Positions 4,882 to 11,803 are shown, counted from the first letter of the stretch. The stretch is 14,533 nt of DNA from an uncultured Collinsella sp. (GCA_902489955.1 CABUBY010000040.1:1-14533), one strand, 5' to 3'. The notes: generated by a model not told the origin, from the letters alone. A program made the numbers and translations.

Positions 4882-7712
4882 TGGCTGCCAAACTCATCGA
4901 TCTTTCCTTTACGCTCAACGGCCGTAAGGTCAAGGTTCAGATTGCCCCCGACACCATGCTCTTTGCGCTTTTGCGCGAGCAGGGTTGCGCGTCGGTGCGC
5001 TGTGCCTGCGAAACCACCAACTGCGGCCTGTGCACGGTGTGGCTCGACGGCGACCCGGTGCTGAGTTGCTCGGTTCCCGCGGCGCGCGTCGAGGGTCGTA
5101 CCATTACCACGCTTGAGGGCCTTAAGGCCGAGTCTGAGGCACTGGCCCGTGCGATGGCTGCCGAAGGCGCCGAGCAGTGCGGTTTTTGCGCCCCCGGCCT
5201 CATTATGAACGTGCTGGCGCTTGCCCGCGCCGCCAAGGAGGACCCGAGCCTCGTCGCTACACGCGAGGAGCTCTCGCGCCAGCTCGCCGGCAACCTCTGC
5301 CGTTGCAGCGGCTACGAGAGCCAGCTGCGCGCCATCGTGCGCTTCCTCAACGAGTTCGGCGTGCAGGTGGGCTTTGAGATGCCCGAGCTGCCGGTCAACG
5401 ACACCAGCTGCGACGGTGTCTCCTACAAGCAGATCACTCACAAGCAGCCCAAGAAGGACTCGAAGGCCCTGCTCGAGGGGCGTCCCGTCTACACGGGCGA
5501 CTTGGTGCCCGCCGGCGCCCTGATCGTCAAGCTCAAGCGCAGCCCGTATGCCCGCGCCAAGATCCGCTCCATCGATACGTCGCGTGCCCTGAAGGTGCCC
5601 GGCGTGGTGGGCGTCTACACCTACGAGGACGTGCCCAAGCGCCGCTTTACCATCGCCGGCCAGAGCTATCCGCAGCCGAGTCCCTACGACCGCCTGATTC
5701 TCGAGAACCTCGTCCGTTACCAAAACGAGGAGGTGGCGATCGTCGCCGCCGAGACCGAGGAGGCTGCCGACAAGGCGCTCAAACTCATTAAGGTCGACTA
5801 TGAGGTGCTCGAGCCGCTGCTTGACTTTACCCAGGCACTCGATAACGACATCGTGGTCCACCCCGAGGGCGACGTGACCTTTATGTTCCCGCAGGGCGGC
5901 GACGTCCCGCGCAACTTGGTATGCAGCGGCACGAGCGACTTTGGCGACTTGGACGAGGCCTTCGCCCAGAGCGACATCGTCTTCACCCGCACCTACACCA
6001 GCCAGGCCACGCAGACCGCGCCCATGGAGACCTTCCGCGCCTTCGCGACGACCGACGCGTTTGGCCGCATCTCGGTGACCACCTCCACACAGGTGCCTTT
6101 CCACGTGCGCCGCATGGTCGCGCAGTCGCTCGACATTCCCCAGTCGCAGGTGCAAGTCATTAAGCCTCGCATCGGCGGTGGCTTTGGCTCCAAGCAGACG
6201 GGCTGCTGCGAGATCTTTGTGGCGTTCGTGACCCAGCAGACCGGTCGTCCGAGCTACTGCTGCTACACCCGTGAGGAGACCATCACTGCGGGCAACTCGC
6301 GCCACCAGATGCAAATGACCGTTAAGCTGGGCGCCATGAACGACGGCACCATCACGGCCATCGACTTGCATACGCTGTCCAACGCCGGCGCGTATGGCGA
6401 GCATGCCACCACGACGATCGGCCTTTCGGGCCACAAGAGCCTGCCTATTTACAACCATGTGAAGGCGAGCCGCTTTAGCTGGGACGCCGTCTACACCAAC
6501 ACCAACCGCGGCGGCGCGTATCGCGGCTACGGTGCCACCCAGGGCCAGTTTGCCGTGGAGAGCGCCGTCAACGAGCTCGCCGACATGCTGCACATGGACC
6601 CCGCCGACCTGCGCCTTAAGAACATCGTGCGCGAGGGCGAGATCATGCCGCAGTACTACAACGAGAAGCTCAACGCCTGCGCACTCGACCGCTGCCTGCT
6701 GCGCGCGATGGACATGATCGGCTGGCGCGACAAGCCGCTGGCTGTGGATCTGGGCGATCGCGTGCGCGCCCTGGGCTGCGCGCTCACCATGCAGGGCTCG
6801 GGCATCTCCAACGTGGACATCGCCGGCATCGACATGCGCCTGGAAGAGGACGGCTTCATTACCATCGGCACCGGCGCCACCGATAACGGCATGGGTGTCG
6901 ACACGATCCTGGCGCAGATTGCCGCCGAGGAGCTGGGCGTGGAGAGCTCGCTGATCGTGGTGCGCGGCGTGGACACCGACGTGTCGCCGTTCGACGCCGG
7001 CTCGTACGCGAGCTCGGGCACGTATGTGACGGGCCTTGCCGCCAAGAACGCCGCGACTGAGCTGCGCGAGAAGATCTGCGCCAAGGCCGCCCGGATGTGG
7101 GACGTTGACGCCGTCGATGTGGTCTTTGATGGCCAGTACGTGCGCCTGTCCGACGAGCGTGCCGCGCGCGAGCAGAACCGTTACCTCACGCTGCGCGACT
7201 TTGCCAACCTGTGTGTCAAGAACATCGCCGGCGGCGACGCGCTGACCTTGCACGCCTCTGCCTGCCTGCCCGTTTCGCCTCCGCCGTTTATGGCCGGTAT
7301 TGCCGAGGTCGAGGTCGACAAGGCCACCGGCAAGGTGACTGTGGTGGACTACGCGGCGGCCGTCGACTGCGGCACTGTGATCAACGAGGCGCTCGCGCGC
7401 GTCCAGGCCGAGGGCGGCATTGCCCAGGGCATCGGTCACGCGCTCTACGAGATTGTCGAGCACGACGACCGCGGCCGCCTGCGCACCGGCAACTTTATGA
7501 GCTACAAGCTGCCCACGCGCCTGGATATCGGCAGCATCCGCGTGGCCTTTGAGCCGAGCTACGAGCCGACGGGCCCGTTTGGCGCCAAGTCGATCGGCGA
7601 GGTCGTCATCAACACGCCGCTCGCCGCCGTTGCCTCGGCCGTGGCGCACGCCACCGGCCATCAGGTTCGCTCGCTTCCGATCACGCCCGAGAAGGCCCTG
7701 CTGGGGGAGTAA
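4881..7712 (+). CDS. Xanthine dehydrogenase-family molybdenum hydroxylase, fused [2Fe-2S] and molybdopterin-binding subunit
   Basis: The 943-aa protein joins two parts that are often separate subunits. Residues 1-160 are the iron-sulfur part: C43, C48, C51 and C63 for the ferredoxin-type cluster, then C100-GF-C103 and C140-R-C142 for the helical-domain cluster. From about 195 it is the molybdopterin subunit: an a/b hammerhead domain, then STQ (402-404), IGGGFGSKQ (431-439), GGAYRGYGATQ (544-554), YASSGTYVTG (709-718) and GAKSIGE (901-907). E907 corresponds to the catalytic base (bovine Glu1261) and R548 to Arg880. Gln439 stands where bovine xanthine oxidase has Glu802, so xanthine need not be the substrate. 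This layout resembles E. coli XdhD and the Se-dependent molybdenum hydroxylases (TIGR03311 type), in which a labile selenium ligates Mo. That assignment is inference, since no in-frame UGA is used. It forms an operon with the FAD subunit upstream and is closed by a terminator. Confidence 0.88.
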   Translation: MAAKLIDLSFTLNGRKVKVQIAPDTMLFALLREQGCASVRCACETTNCGLCTVWLDGDPVLSCSVPAARVEGRTITTLEGLKAESEALARAMAAEGAEQCGFCAPGLIMNVLALARAAKEDPSLVATREELSRQLAGNLCRCSGYESQLRAIVRFLNEFGVQVGFEMPELPVNDTSCDGVSYKQITHKQPKKDSKALLEGRPVYTGDLVPAGALIVKLKRSPYARAKIRSIDTSRALKVPGVVGVYTYEDVPKRRFTIAGQSYPQPSPYDRLILENLVRYQNEEVAIVAAETEEAADKALKLIKVDYEVLEPLLDFTQALDNDIVVHPEGDVTFMFPQGGDVPRNLVCSGTSDFGDLDEAFAQSDIVFTRTYTSQATQTAPMETFRAFATTDAFGRISVTTSTQVPFHVRRMVAQSLDIPQSQVQVIKPRIGGGFGSKQTGCCEIFVAFVTQQTGRPSYCCYTREETITAGNSRHQMQMTVKLGAMNDGTITAIDLHTLSNAGAYGEHATTTIGLSGHKSLPIYNHVKASRFSWDAVYTNTNRGGAYRGYGATQGQFAVESAVNELADMLHMDPADLRLKNIVREGEIMPQYYNEKLNACALDRCLLRAMDMIGWRDKPLAVDLGDRVRALGCALTMQGSGISNVDIAGIDMRLEEDGFITIGTGATDNGMGVDTILAQIAAEELGVESSLIVVRGVDTDVSPFDAGSYASSGTYVTGLAAKNAATELREKICAKAARMWDVDAVDVVFDGQYVRLSDERAAREQNRYLTLRDFANLCVKNIAGGDALTLHASACLPVSPPPFMAGIAEVEVDKATGKVTVVDYAAAVDCGTVINEALARVQAEGGIAQGIGHALYEIVEHDDRGRLRTGNFMSYKLPTRLDIGSIRVAFEPSYEPTGPFGAKSIGEVVINTPLAAVASAVAHATGHQVRSLPITPEKALLGE

Positions 7713-7741
7713 CAGGTCAGCGAACAAGTCGTAATTGGCGG

Positions 7742-7766
7742 GGCGGGGCAACTCGTCCCGCCTTTT
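7742..7766 (+). terminator. Rho-independent terminator of the hydroxylase operon
   Basis: GGCGGGG (7742-7748) pairs with TCCCGCC (7756-7762), 7 pairs with one G-T, loop CAACTCG, followed by TTTT. A second GGCGGG just upstream (7737-7742) could pair instead. It lies 30 nt after the stop. Confidence 0.8.
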
Positions 7767-7824
7767 GCACTCGTGGTGAGGTCGTGAGCTTGTAAAAGGT
7801 GTGCGTGCGCTTGCCGTTCGTATC

Positions 7825-7833
7825 TGCTATCAT
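7825..7833 (+). promoter_or_regulatory. Extended -10 promoter of tRNA-Leu
   Basis: TGCTATCAT fits TG-n-TAnnnT with 5 of 6 matches in the hexamer. The tRNA begins 20 nt after the box. No clear -35 hexamer stands at the usual distance. Confidence 0.55.
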
Positions 7834-7852
7834 TCCTAGTCTGTGCGCTCAT

Positions 7853-7936
7853 GCGGGCGTGGCGGAATTGGTAGACGCGCCAGATTTAGGTTCTGGTGGG
7901 ATTCCCGTGAAGGTTCGAGTCCTTTCGCCCGCACCA
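7853..7936 (+). tRNA. tRNA-Leu, anticodon TAG (reads CUN codons), CCA end encoded
   Basis: The acceptor GCGGGCG (7853-7859) pairs with CGCCCGC (7926-7932), followed by discriminator A and CCA 7934-7936. The anticodon stem CCAGA/TCTGG (7880-7884, 7892-7896) encloses loop TTTAGGT with TAG at 7887-7889. A class II variable arm is formed around TGGGATTCCCGTG. The T arm AAGG-TTCGAGT-CCTT is intact. The D arm contains AATTGGTAGAC. The long variable arm is the leucine/serine class hallmark, and A73 with the UAG anticodon identifies leucine. Confidence 0.96.
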
Positions 7937-7943
7937 ACGCATC

Positions 7944-7972
7944 TGCGTCGGCTTCGGCCGTCGCGACTCTTT
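7944..7972 (+). terminator. Stem-loop after tRNA-Leu, possible weak terminator
   Basis: CGGC-TTCG-GCCG (7949-7960) has a stable TTCG tetraloop. The outer TGCG/CGCG (7944-7947, 7962-7965) adds 4 pairs beyond a T-T mismatch. It is followed by ACTCTTTG, only moderately T-rich. It may end the tRNA transcript or mark its 3' processing boundary, with some readthrough into tig. Confidence 0.4.
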
Positions 7973-7973
7973 G

Positions 7974-8003
7974 TTGCATAAAGGTACCAGCACCTCAGAT
8001 AAG
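7974..8003 (+). promoter_or_regulatory. Candidate promoter of tig
   Basis: TTGCAT (7974-7979) and GATAAG (7998-8003) are separated by 18 nt, each with about 4 of 6 consensus matches. Transcription would start near 8010, leaving a very short leader that carries AGGAGG at 8016-8021. Readthrough from the tRNA-Leu promoter is an alternative. Confidence 0.3.
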
Positions 8004-8024
8004 CTGGGCAGTATGAGGAGGAAC

Positions 8025-9326
8025 GTGTTGAACATCACCGCTTCTGACGTCAAGGACGCCAAGCTCACCGCTACGGTCACCATCCCGGCCGCCGACGTCG
8101 ACGCCGCGATCAAGAAGGCCTACAAGGACACCGCCAAGAAGTACCGCTTCCCGGGCTTCCGTGCCGGCAAGGCCCCCCGTCCGGTCATCGACTCCGCTCT
8201 TGGCGCCGAGGCTACCCTCGCTCAGGCCACCAACGACCTGATCGCCGCCAACGAGCCCGCCGTCCTCAACGAGCTGGACATCGTCCCCACCAAGAACGGT
8301 GACTACAAGGAGCTCGACCTCGCCAAGGATCACGAGGACTACACCTACACCGTCGAGTTCTCCCTGCGTCCTGCTGCTGAGCTCTCCTCCTTCGACGCCG
8401 TCGAGATCGAGATGCCTCCCGCGGAGGTCACCGAGTCCGAGATCAACAACCAGGTCGAGATGCTCCTCAACTACCGTGCCACCTTCGAGGACGTCGAGGG
8501 TCGCGCCGTCGAGGCCGAGGACTACGTCACCGTCGACCTCAAGGCCGTCGAGAACGCCGACAACTTCGCCGCCGAGGGCCGCATGCTCATCGCCGGTAGC
8601 GACAGCAACCCCAAGGAGTTCAACGAGGCCCTGATCGGCGCCAACGTTGACGACGTCAAGACCGTCACCTGGACCGACGAGGTGGAGGAGGGCGAGGAGG
8701 CCGAGACCCACACCGTCGAGGTCACCGTCAAGGGCATCAAGGTCCGCAACACCCCCGAGCTCACCGACGAGCTCGTCAAGTCCGACTTCGGCTTCGACAG
8801 CATCGATGCCATGCGCGACGCCATCAAGATCGAGATCGAGCAGGACAAGGCTTCCCGCCTGCCGGCCGAGAAGGAGAACCGTTGCGTCTCCGCTCTCGCT
8901 GAGCGTCTGCAGCTCGACGAGATGGACGCCGACTACGAGCAGTCCGTCTTTGAGGAGCTTGGCCAGAACTTCCTGTCCAACCTCGCTGCCCGCGGCATGA
9001 CGCTGGACACCTGGCTGCCCGCTTCCGGTCTGACCATGGAGCAGTTCATCGGCGATCTGCACAAGCAGGCCAACGACGTTGCCCGTGAGTCCCTGGCTCT
9101 GGACGCCCTCGCCCGTGAGCTCAAGATTGAGGTCACCGAGGACGACATCAACGCCGAGTTCGAGAAGGCCGGCGTCAAGGACGTCGAGGCTTCCAAGGCC
9201 GAGTTCATCGCCGATGGCCGCATGCCTGCCGTCCGCGAGTCCATCCGTCGCTCCAAGGCCGTCGATCACCTGGTCGAGAACGCCAAGGTGACCGAGGTCG
9301 ACGAGACCGCCAAGGACGCCGAGTAA
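8025..9326 (+). CDS. tig: Trigger factor, ribosome-associated chaperone and peptidyl-prolyl isomerase
   Basis: Trigger factor docks at the ribosome exit tunnel and shields nascent chains. From GTG 8025 the protein is 433 aa, the normal family size. GFRAGKAP at 44-51, within YRFPGFRAGKAPRPVID, is the ribosome-binding signature loop. The FKBP-type PPIase domain follows at about 150-245 (RAVEAEDYVTVDLKA onward), then the helical C-terminal arms (about 250-420). The protein is very rich in Asp and Glu. The start is ambiguous: GTG 8025 lies 3 nt and TTG 8028 6 nt after AGGAGG (8016-8021). ATG 8013 is in frame but overlaps that site. The downstream clpP-clpX order is the usual bacterial arrangement. 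Codon use is strongly biased to C-ending codons, suggesting high expression. Confidence 0.94.
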   Translation: MLNITASDVKDAKLTATVTIPAADVDAAIKKAYKDTAKKYRFPGFRAGKAPRPVIDSALGAEATLAQATNDLIAANEPAVLNELDIVPTKNGDYKELDLAKDHEDYTYTVEFSLRPAAELSSFDAVEIEMPPAEVTESEINNQVEMLLNYRATFEDVEGRAVEAEDYVTVDLKAVENADNFAAEGRMLIAGSDSNPKEFNEALIGANVDDVKTVTWTDEVEEGEEAETHTVEVTVKGIKVRNTPELTDELVKSDFGFDSIDAMRDAIKIEIEQDKASRLPAEKENRCVSALAERLQLDEMDADYEQSVFEELGQNFLSNLAARGMTLDTWLPASGLTMEQFIGDLHKQANDVARESLALDALARELKIEVTEDDINAEFEKAGVKDVEASKAEFIADGRMPAVRESIRRSKAVDHLVENAKVTEVDETAKDAE

Positions 9327-9347
9327 TTCTCGCCACCTTGCCCGCGA

Positions 9348-9361
9348 GCGCATGCATGCGC
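9348..9361. promoter_or_regulatory. 14-bp perfect palindrome upstream of clpP, candidate operator
   Basis: GCGCATGCATGCGC is its own reverse complement. It lies at the expected -35 position of the candidate clpP promoter. It does not match the CIRCE, CtsR or HspR consensus sequences I know. A tandem CCGGTT pair (9385-9390 and 9393-9398) lies just downstream. Confidence 0.35.
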
Positions 9362-9372
9362 CCGTGATGGGG

Positions 9373-9384
9373 TAAAGTTATAAG
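9373..9384 (+). promoter_or_regulatory. Candidate -10 region for clpPX
   Basis: TAAAGTTATAAG contains TAAAGT (9373-9378) and TATAAG (9379-9384, 5 of 6 matches to TATAAT). No consensus -35 is present, and the 14-bp palindrome occupies that place. The start codon is about 100 nt downstream. Confidence 0.3.
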
Positions 9385-9402
9385 CCGGTTATCCGGTTGC
9401 TT

Positions 9403-9449
9403 CGTACGGTGCCAGCCAATGCATAGCATGCGGGCACCGTACGTTTATC
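9403..9449 (+). terminator. 11-bp hairpin with TTTATCT tail between tig and clpP
   Basis: CGTACGGTGCC (9403-9413) pairs perfectly with GGCACCGTACG (9433-9443) over a 19-nt loop, and TTTATC follows. It could terminate tig transcripts. It also lies downstream of the candidate clpP promoter, so it could be a leader hairpin or attenuator for clpPX. Confidence 0.5.
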
Positions 9450-9487
9450 TAGAACCAATTTGGTCCGTAAGAGAAATGGAGATGCGT

Positions 9488-10108
9488 ATGATCGCTAAGT
9501 TCGATTCCGCCCTCGTGCCATACGTTATCGAGCAGACGCCGCGCGGCGAGCGCAGCTACGATATCTATTCGCGCCTGCTCAACGACCGCATCATCTTCTT
9601 GGGCGAGGAGATCAACTCCGTCAGCGCCAACCTGGTCGTTGCCCAGCTGCTGCATCTTGAGAGCCAGGATGCCGAGAAGGATATCTCGCTCTACATCAAT
9701 TCGCCTGGCGGCGAGGTCTACTCCGGCCTGGCGATTCTGGACACCATGAACTTCATCAAGCCACAGGTCTCCACCATCTGCGTCGGTATGGCCGCGTCCA
9801 TGGCCGCAGTGCTCCTTTCGGCCGGCGCCAAGGGCAAGCGCTTCTGCCTGCCGCATTCCAAGGTCATGATTCACCAGCCCAGCGGTGGTGCCCAGGGCCA
9901 GCAGACCGAGATCGAGATCGTGGCCGAGGAGATTAAGAAGACCCGTCGCGAGCTCAACCAGATCCTGTCCGACGCCTCGGGCCAGCCGATCGAGAAGGTT
10001 CAGGCCGATACCGAGCGCGACAATTACCTGACCGCTGCCGAGGCCCTCGACTACGGCTTGATCGACCGTATCGTCACCTCGCGCGACCTCGCCGCGAAGG
10101 ACGCCTAG
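9488..10108 (+). CDS. clpP: ATP-dependent Clp protease proteolytic subunit ClpP
   Basis: ClpP is the serine peptidase barrel that degrades proteins unfolded by ClpX or a related ATPase. From ATG 9488 it is 206 aa, in the normal 193-210 range. It begins near the conserved LVPYVIEQTPRGERSYDIYS (9-28). The catalytic triad is visible: Ser104 in GMAASMAAVLL (100-110), His129 in KVMIHQPSGG (125-134) and Asp178 in TERDNYL (175-181). NSPGGEVYSGLAI (71-83) forms the oxyanion and substrate strand. The start was chosen because GGAG (9478-9481) is 6 nt upstream. In-frame ATGs at 9482, 9476 and 9419 are possible but less well supported. clpX follows after 1 nt, so the two are co-transcribed. The family is cytoplasmic, and short leader residues may be auto-processed. 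Confidence 0.96.
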   Translation: MIAKFDSALVPYVIEQTPRGERSYDIYSRLLNDRIIFLGEEINSVSANLVVAQLLHLESQDAEKDISLYINSPGGEVYSGLAILDTMNFIKPQVSTICVGMAASMAAVLLSAGAKGKRFCLPHSKVMIHQPSGGAQGQQTEIEIVAEEIKKTRRELNQILSDASGQPIEKVQADTERDNYLTAAEALDYGLIDRIVTSRDLAAKDA

Positions 10109-10109
10109 G

Positions 10110-11516
10110 ATGGCAGGTAACATGCAGGACAACTTTGACGAGAACGGCAACCCCATCCGCTGCTCCTTCTGCGGAAAAGAGCAGGGCCAGGTCCGTCGCC
10201 TCGTAAAGGGTCCGACCAACATCTTTATCTGTGACGAGTGCGTCGCCGCCTGCTCCGAGATCTTGGAGGAGTCGCTGGCTTCGGACTTTATGGACGCTGC
10301 CCGCAACGGCAAGCTGCCAGGCTTCCTCAACGACCACGGCCAGGCTGCATCCCAGCCCGCCGTGGATCCCGAGGCCGAGGGCTTTGAGCTCGAGGACGAC
10401 CGTCAGGTCATCACGCACGTGCCGACGCCGCACGAGATCTATGACGAGCTTTCGGCCTATGTTATGGGTCAGGAGGACGCCAAGCGCGCCATGTCGGTTG
10501 CCGTGTACAACCACTATCGCCGCGTGATCGAGGGCGGCGCCGCGGTGTCTGCCTTTGACGACGGCATGGGCTCGCAGTTCAACGACGATATGGACGAGGT
10601 AGAGCTCGCCAAGTCCAACATCCTGCTGCTCGGCCCCACCGGTACCGGCAAGACCCTGCTCGCCCAGACGCTCGCGCGCATCCTCGAGGTGCCGTTTGCC
10701 ATCGCCGACGCTACCGCGCTCACCGAGGCTGGTTACGTGGGCGAGGACGTGGAGAACATTCTGCTCAAGCTTATCAATGCTGCCGATGGCGACATTGAGC
10801 GCGCTCAGGTGGGCATTGTCTACGTTGACGAGATCGACAAGATCGCCCGCAAGGCCGAGAACCTCTCCATCACCCGCGACGTTTCGGGCGAGGGCGTTCA
10901 GCAGGCGCTGCTTAAGATCCTTGAGGGCACGGTGGCCAGCGTTCCGCCCACCGGCGGCCGCAAGCATCCCCAGCAGGAGCTGCTGCAGATCGACACGACC
11001 AACATCCTGTTCATCTGCGGTGGTGCCTTCGTGGGTCTGGACAAGATCATCGCCGATCGCGTGGGAAACAAGGGCGTGGGCTTTAACTCCGAGATCGCCG
11101 GCCCCACCTCGGTCGACGAGAACGACCTGCTGCGTCAGGTGCTCCCGCAGGACCTCAACGCCTTTGGCATGATCCCCGAGTTTGTGGGACGTACGCCCGT
11201 CGTCACCCAGACGCAGGCGCTCGACGAGGACGACCTGGTGTCGATTCTGACCGAGCCCAAGAACGCCGTGGTGCGCCAGTATCGTAAGATGTTCCAGCTC
11301 GAGGACGTTGAGCTTGAGTTTGAGGATGCGGCCCTGCATGAGATCGCCCGCATGGCGCTCGCCCGCAAGACCGGCGCCCGCGGCCTGCGTTCTATCTGCG
11401 AGGACGTGCTGCAGCAGACAATGTTCGATCTGCCCAGTGAGGAAGGCGTCACTAAGGTCATCGTGACCGAAGCCTCCGTAAAGGGCGAAGAGCAGCCCCA
11501 GCGCATCTACGGCTAA
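10110..11516 (+). CDS. clpX: ATP-dependent Clp protease ATPase subunit ClpX
   Basis: ClpX is the hexameric AAA+ unfoldase that feeds ClpP. The 468-aa protein is longer than E. coli ClpX (424). The N-terminal zinc domain has C18, C21, C41 and C44. An Ala/Glu-rich linker spans about 60-100. Walker A is GPTGTGKT (175-182), Walker B IVYVDEID (236-243), the pore loop GYVG (208-211) and the RKH loop 284-286; sensor 2 is GARGLRS (422-428). The ClpP-docking tripeptide usually written IGF is VGF here (323-325). The extra length includes an acidic, Gly-rich insert at about 143-162, before the ELAKSN motif preceding Walker A. ATG 10110 has AAGGA (10097-10101) 8 nt upstream, inside the end of clpP. ATG 10122 is an alternative. 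Confidence 0.96.
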   Translation: MAGNMQDNFDENGNPIRCSFCGKEQGQVRRLVKGPTNIFICDECVAACSEILEESLASDFMDAARNGKLPGFLNDHGQAASQPAVDPEAEGFELEDDRQVITHVPTPHEIYDELSAYVMGQEDAKRAMSVAVYNHYRRVIEGGAAVSAFDDGMGSQFNDDMDEVELAKSNILLLGPTGTGKTLLAQTLARILEVPFAIADATALTEAGYVGEDVENILLKLINAADGDIERAQVGIVYVDEIDKIARKAENLSITRDVSGEGVQQALLKILEGTVASVPPTGGRKHPQQELLQIDTTNILFICGGAFVGLDKIIADRVGNKGVGFNSEIAGPTSVDENDLLRQVLPQDLNAFGMIPEFVGRTPVVTQTQALDEDDLVSILTEPKNAVVRQYRKMFQLEDVELEFEDAALHEIARMALARKTGARGLRSICEDVLQQTMFDLPSEEGVTKVIVTEASVKGEEQPQRIYG

Positions 11517-11538
11517 ACCAGCCAAAAACGTGCTTGCA

Positions 11539-11574
11539 AATAGCCTCCGACCACCCGCGGCCGGAGGCTATTTT
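11539..11574 (+). terminator. Rho-independent terminator of clpPX
   Basis: AATAGCCTCCG (11539-11549) pairs perfectly with CGGAGGCTATT (11562-11572), and the right arm runs into TTTT (11571-11574). It lies 23 nt after the clpX stop. Confidence 0.92.
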
Positions 11575-11602
11575 ATATATACGCAATAACCCCAACTACC
11601 TG

Positions 11603-11611
11603 TGCTATTCT
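11603..11611 (+). promoter_or_regulatory. Extended -10 promoter of valS
   Basis: TGCTATTCT fits TG-n-TAnnnT. Transcription would start near 11618 and give a leader of about 185 nt that contains the large inverted repeat at 11668-11783. No clear -35 box is seen. Confidence 0.5.
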
Positions 11612-11667
11612 GTGTGTTTGTTTAAGCCTCGGCAAAGTCAATTCAGACTGAAGTAATCGATACCTAA

Positions 11668-11783
11668 GGGGAGGAATGTAGGCCCGATTTTCGTGGATTC
11701 CGCACGAGCCGAAGACCACTTAATGTGGTCTTCGAGCGAGCCCAGGACCTGACCGAGCGAAAATCGGGCCTACATTCCTCCCC
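11668..11783 (+). promoter_or_regulatory. Large valS leader element: perfect 26-bp inverted repeat enclosing a 10-bp hairpin
   Basis: Arms 11668-11693 and 11758-11783 are perfectly complementary over 26 bp. In the middle CGAAGACCAC (11710-11719) pairs with GTGGTCTTCG (11725-11734) over loop TTAAT. The two stems are separated by unpaired stretches of about 16 and 23 nt, making a large internal loop. The right arm ends 8 nt before the valS ribosome-binding site AGGGAG (11792-11797). No T-box sequence (GGGTGG-ACCGCG type) is visible. The element could be a cis-regulatory RNA, a stabilising leader or a MITE-like insertion. No target duplication is apparent at its edges. Confidence 0.7.
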
Positions 11784-11803
11784 GATGGGCAAGGGAGAGA
11801 TAT

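Noticed and set aside
3..7712. An in-frame UGA selenocysteine codon in a gene of this window
   Set aside because: All recognised genes end in ordinary stops at family-typical lengths, and no gene continues with motifs past a UGA. The selenoproteins served by selB/selC must lie elsewhere.
4878..7751. 957-codon open frame on the - strand opposite the molybdenum hydroxylase
   Set aside because: It is slightly longer than the real gene, but its translation is a low-complexity His/Gly/Val-rich shadow. The + strand has all metal and cofactor motifs.
7995..9353. Long - strand open frames opposite tig, and similarly opposite clpX (10074-11525), clpP (9449-10330) and valS (11720-12838, 12875-13876)
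   Set aside because: Antisense shadows caused by C/G-ending codons; no motifs and no ribosome sites that would favour them.
9327..9487. CIRCE, CtsR or HspR operators before clpP
   Set aside because: None of these consensus sequences is present; only an unrelated 14-bp palindrome is seen.
11668..11681. Start-stop mini-ORF ATG-TAG (11676-11681) after GGGGAGG
   Set aside because: The ribosome-site spacing is only about 1 nt, and the sequence lies inside the 26-bp stem; not credible without expression data.
11620..11803. T-box riboswitch upstream of valS
   Set aside because: No T-box core sequence, antiterminator bulge or specifier loop could be found; the structure present is a perfect inverted repeat instead.
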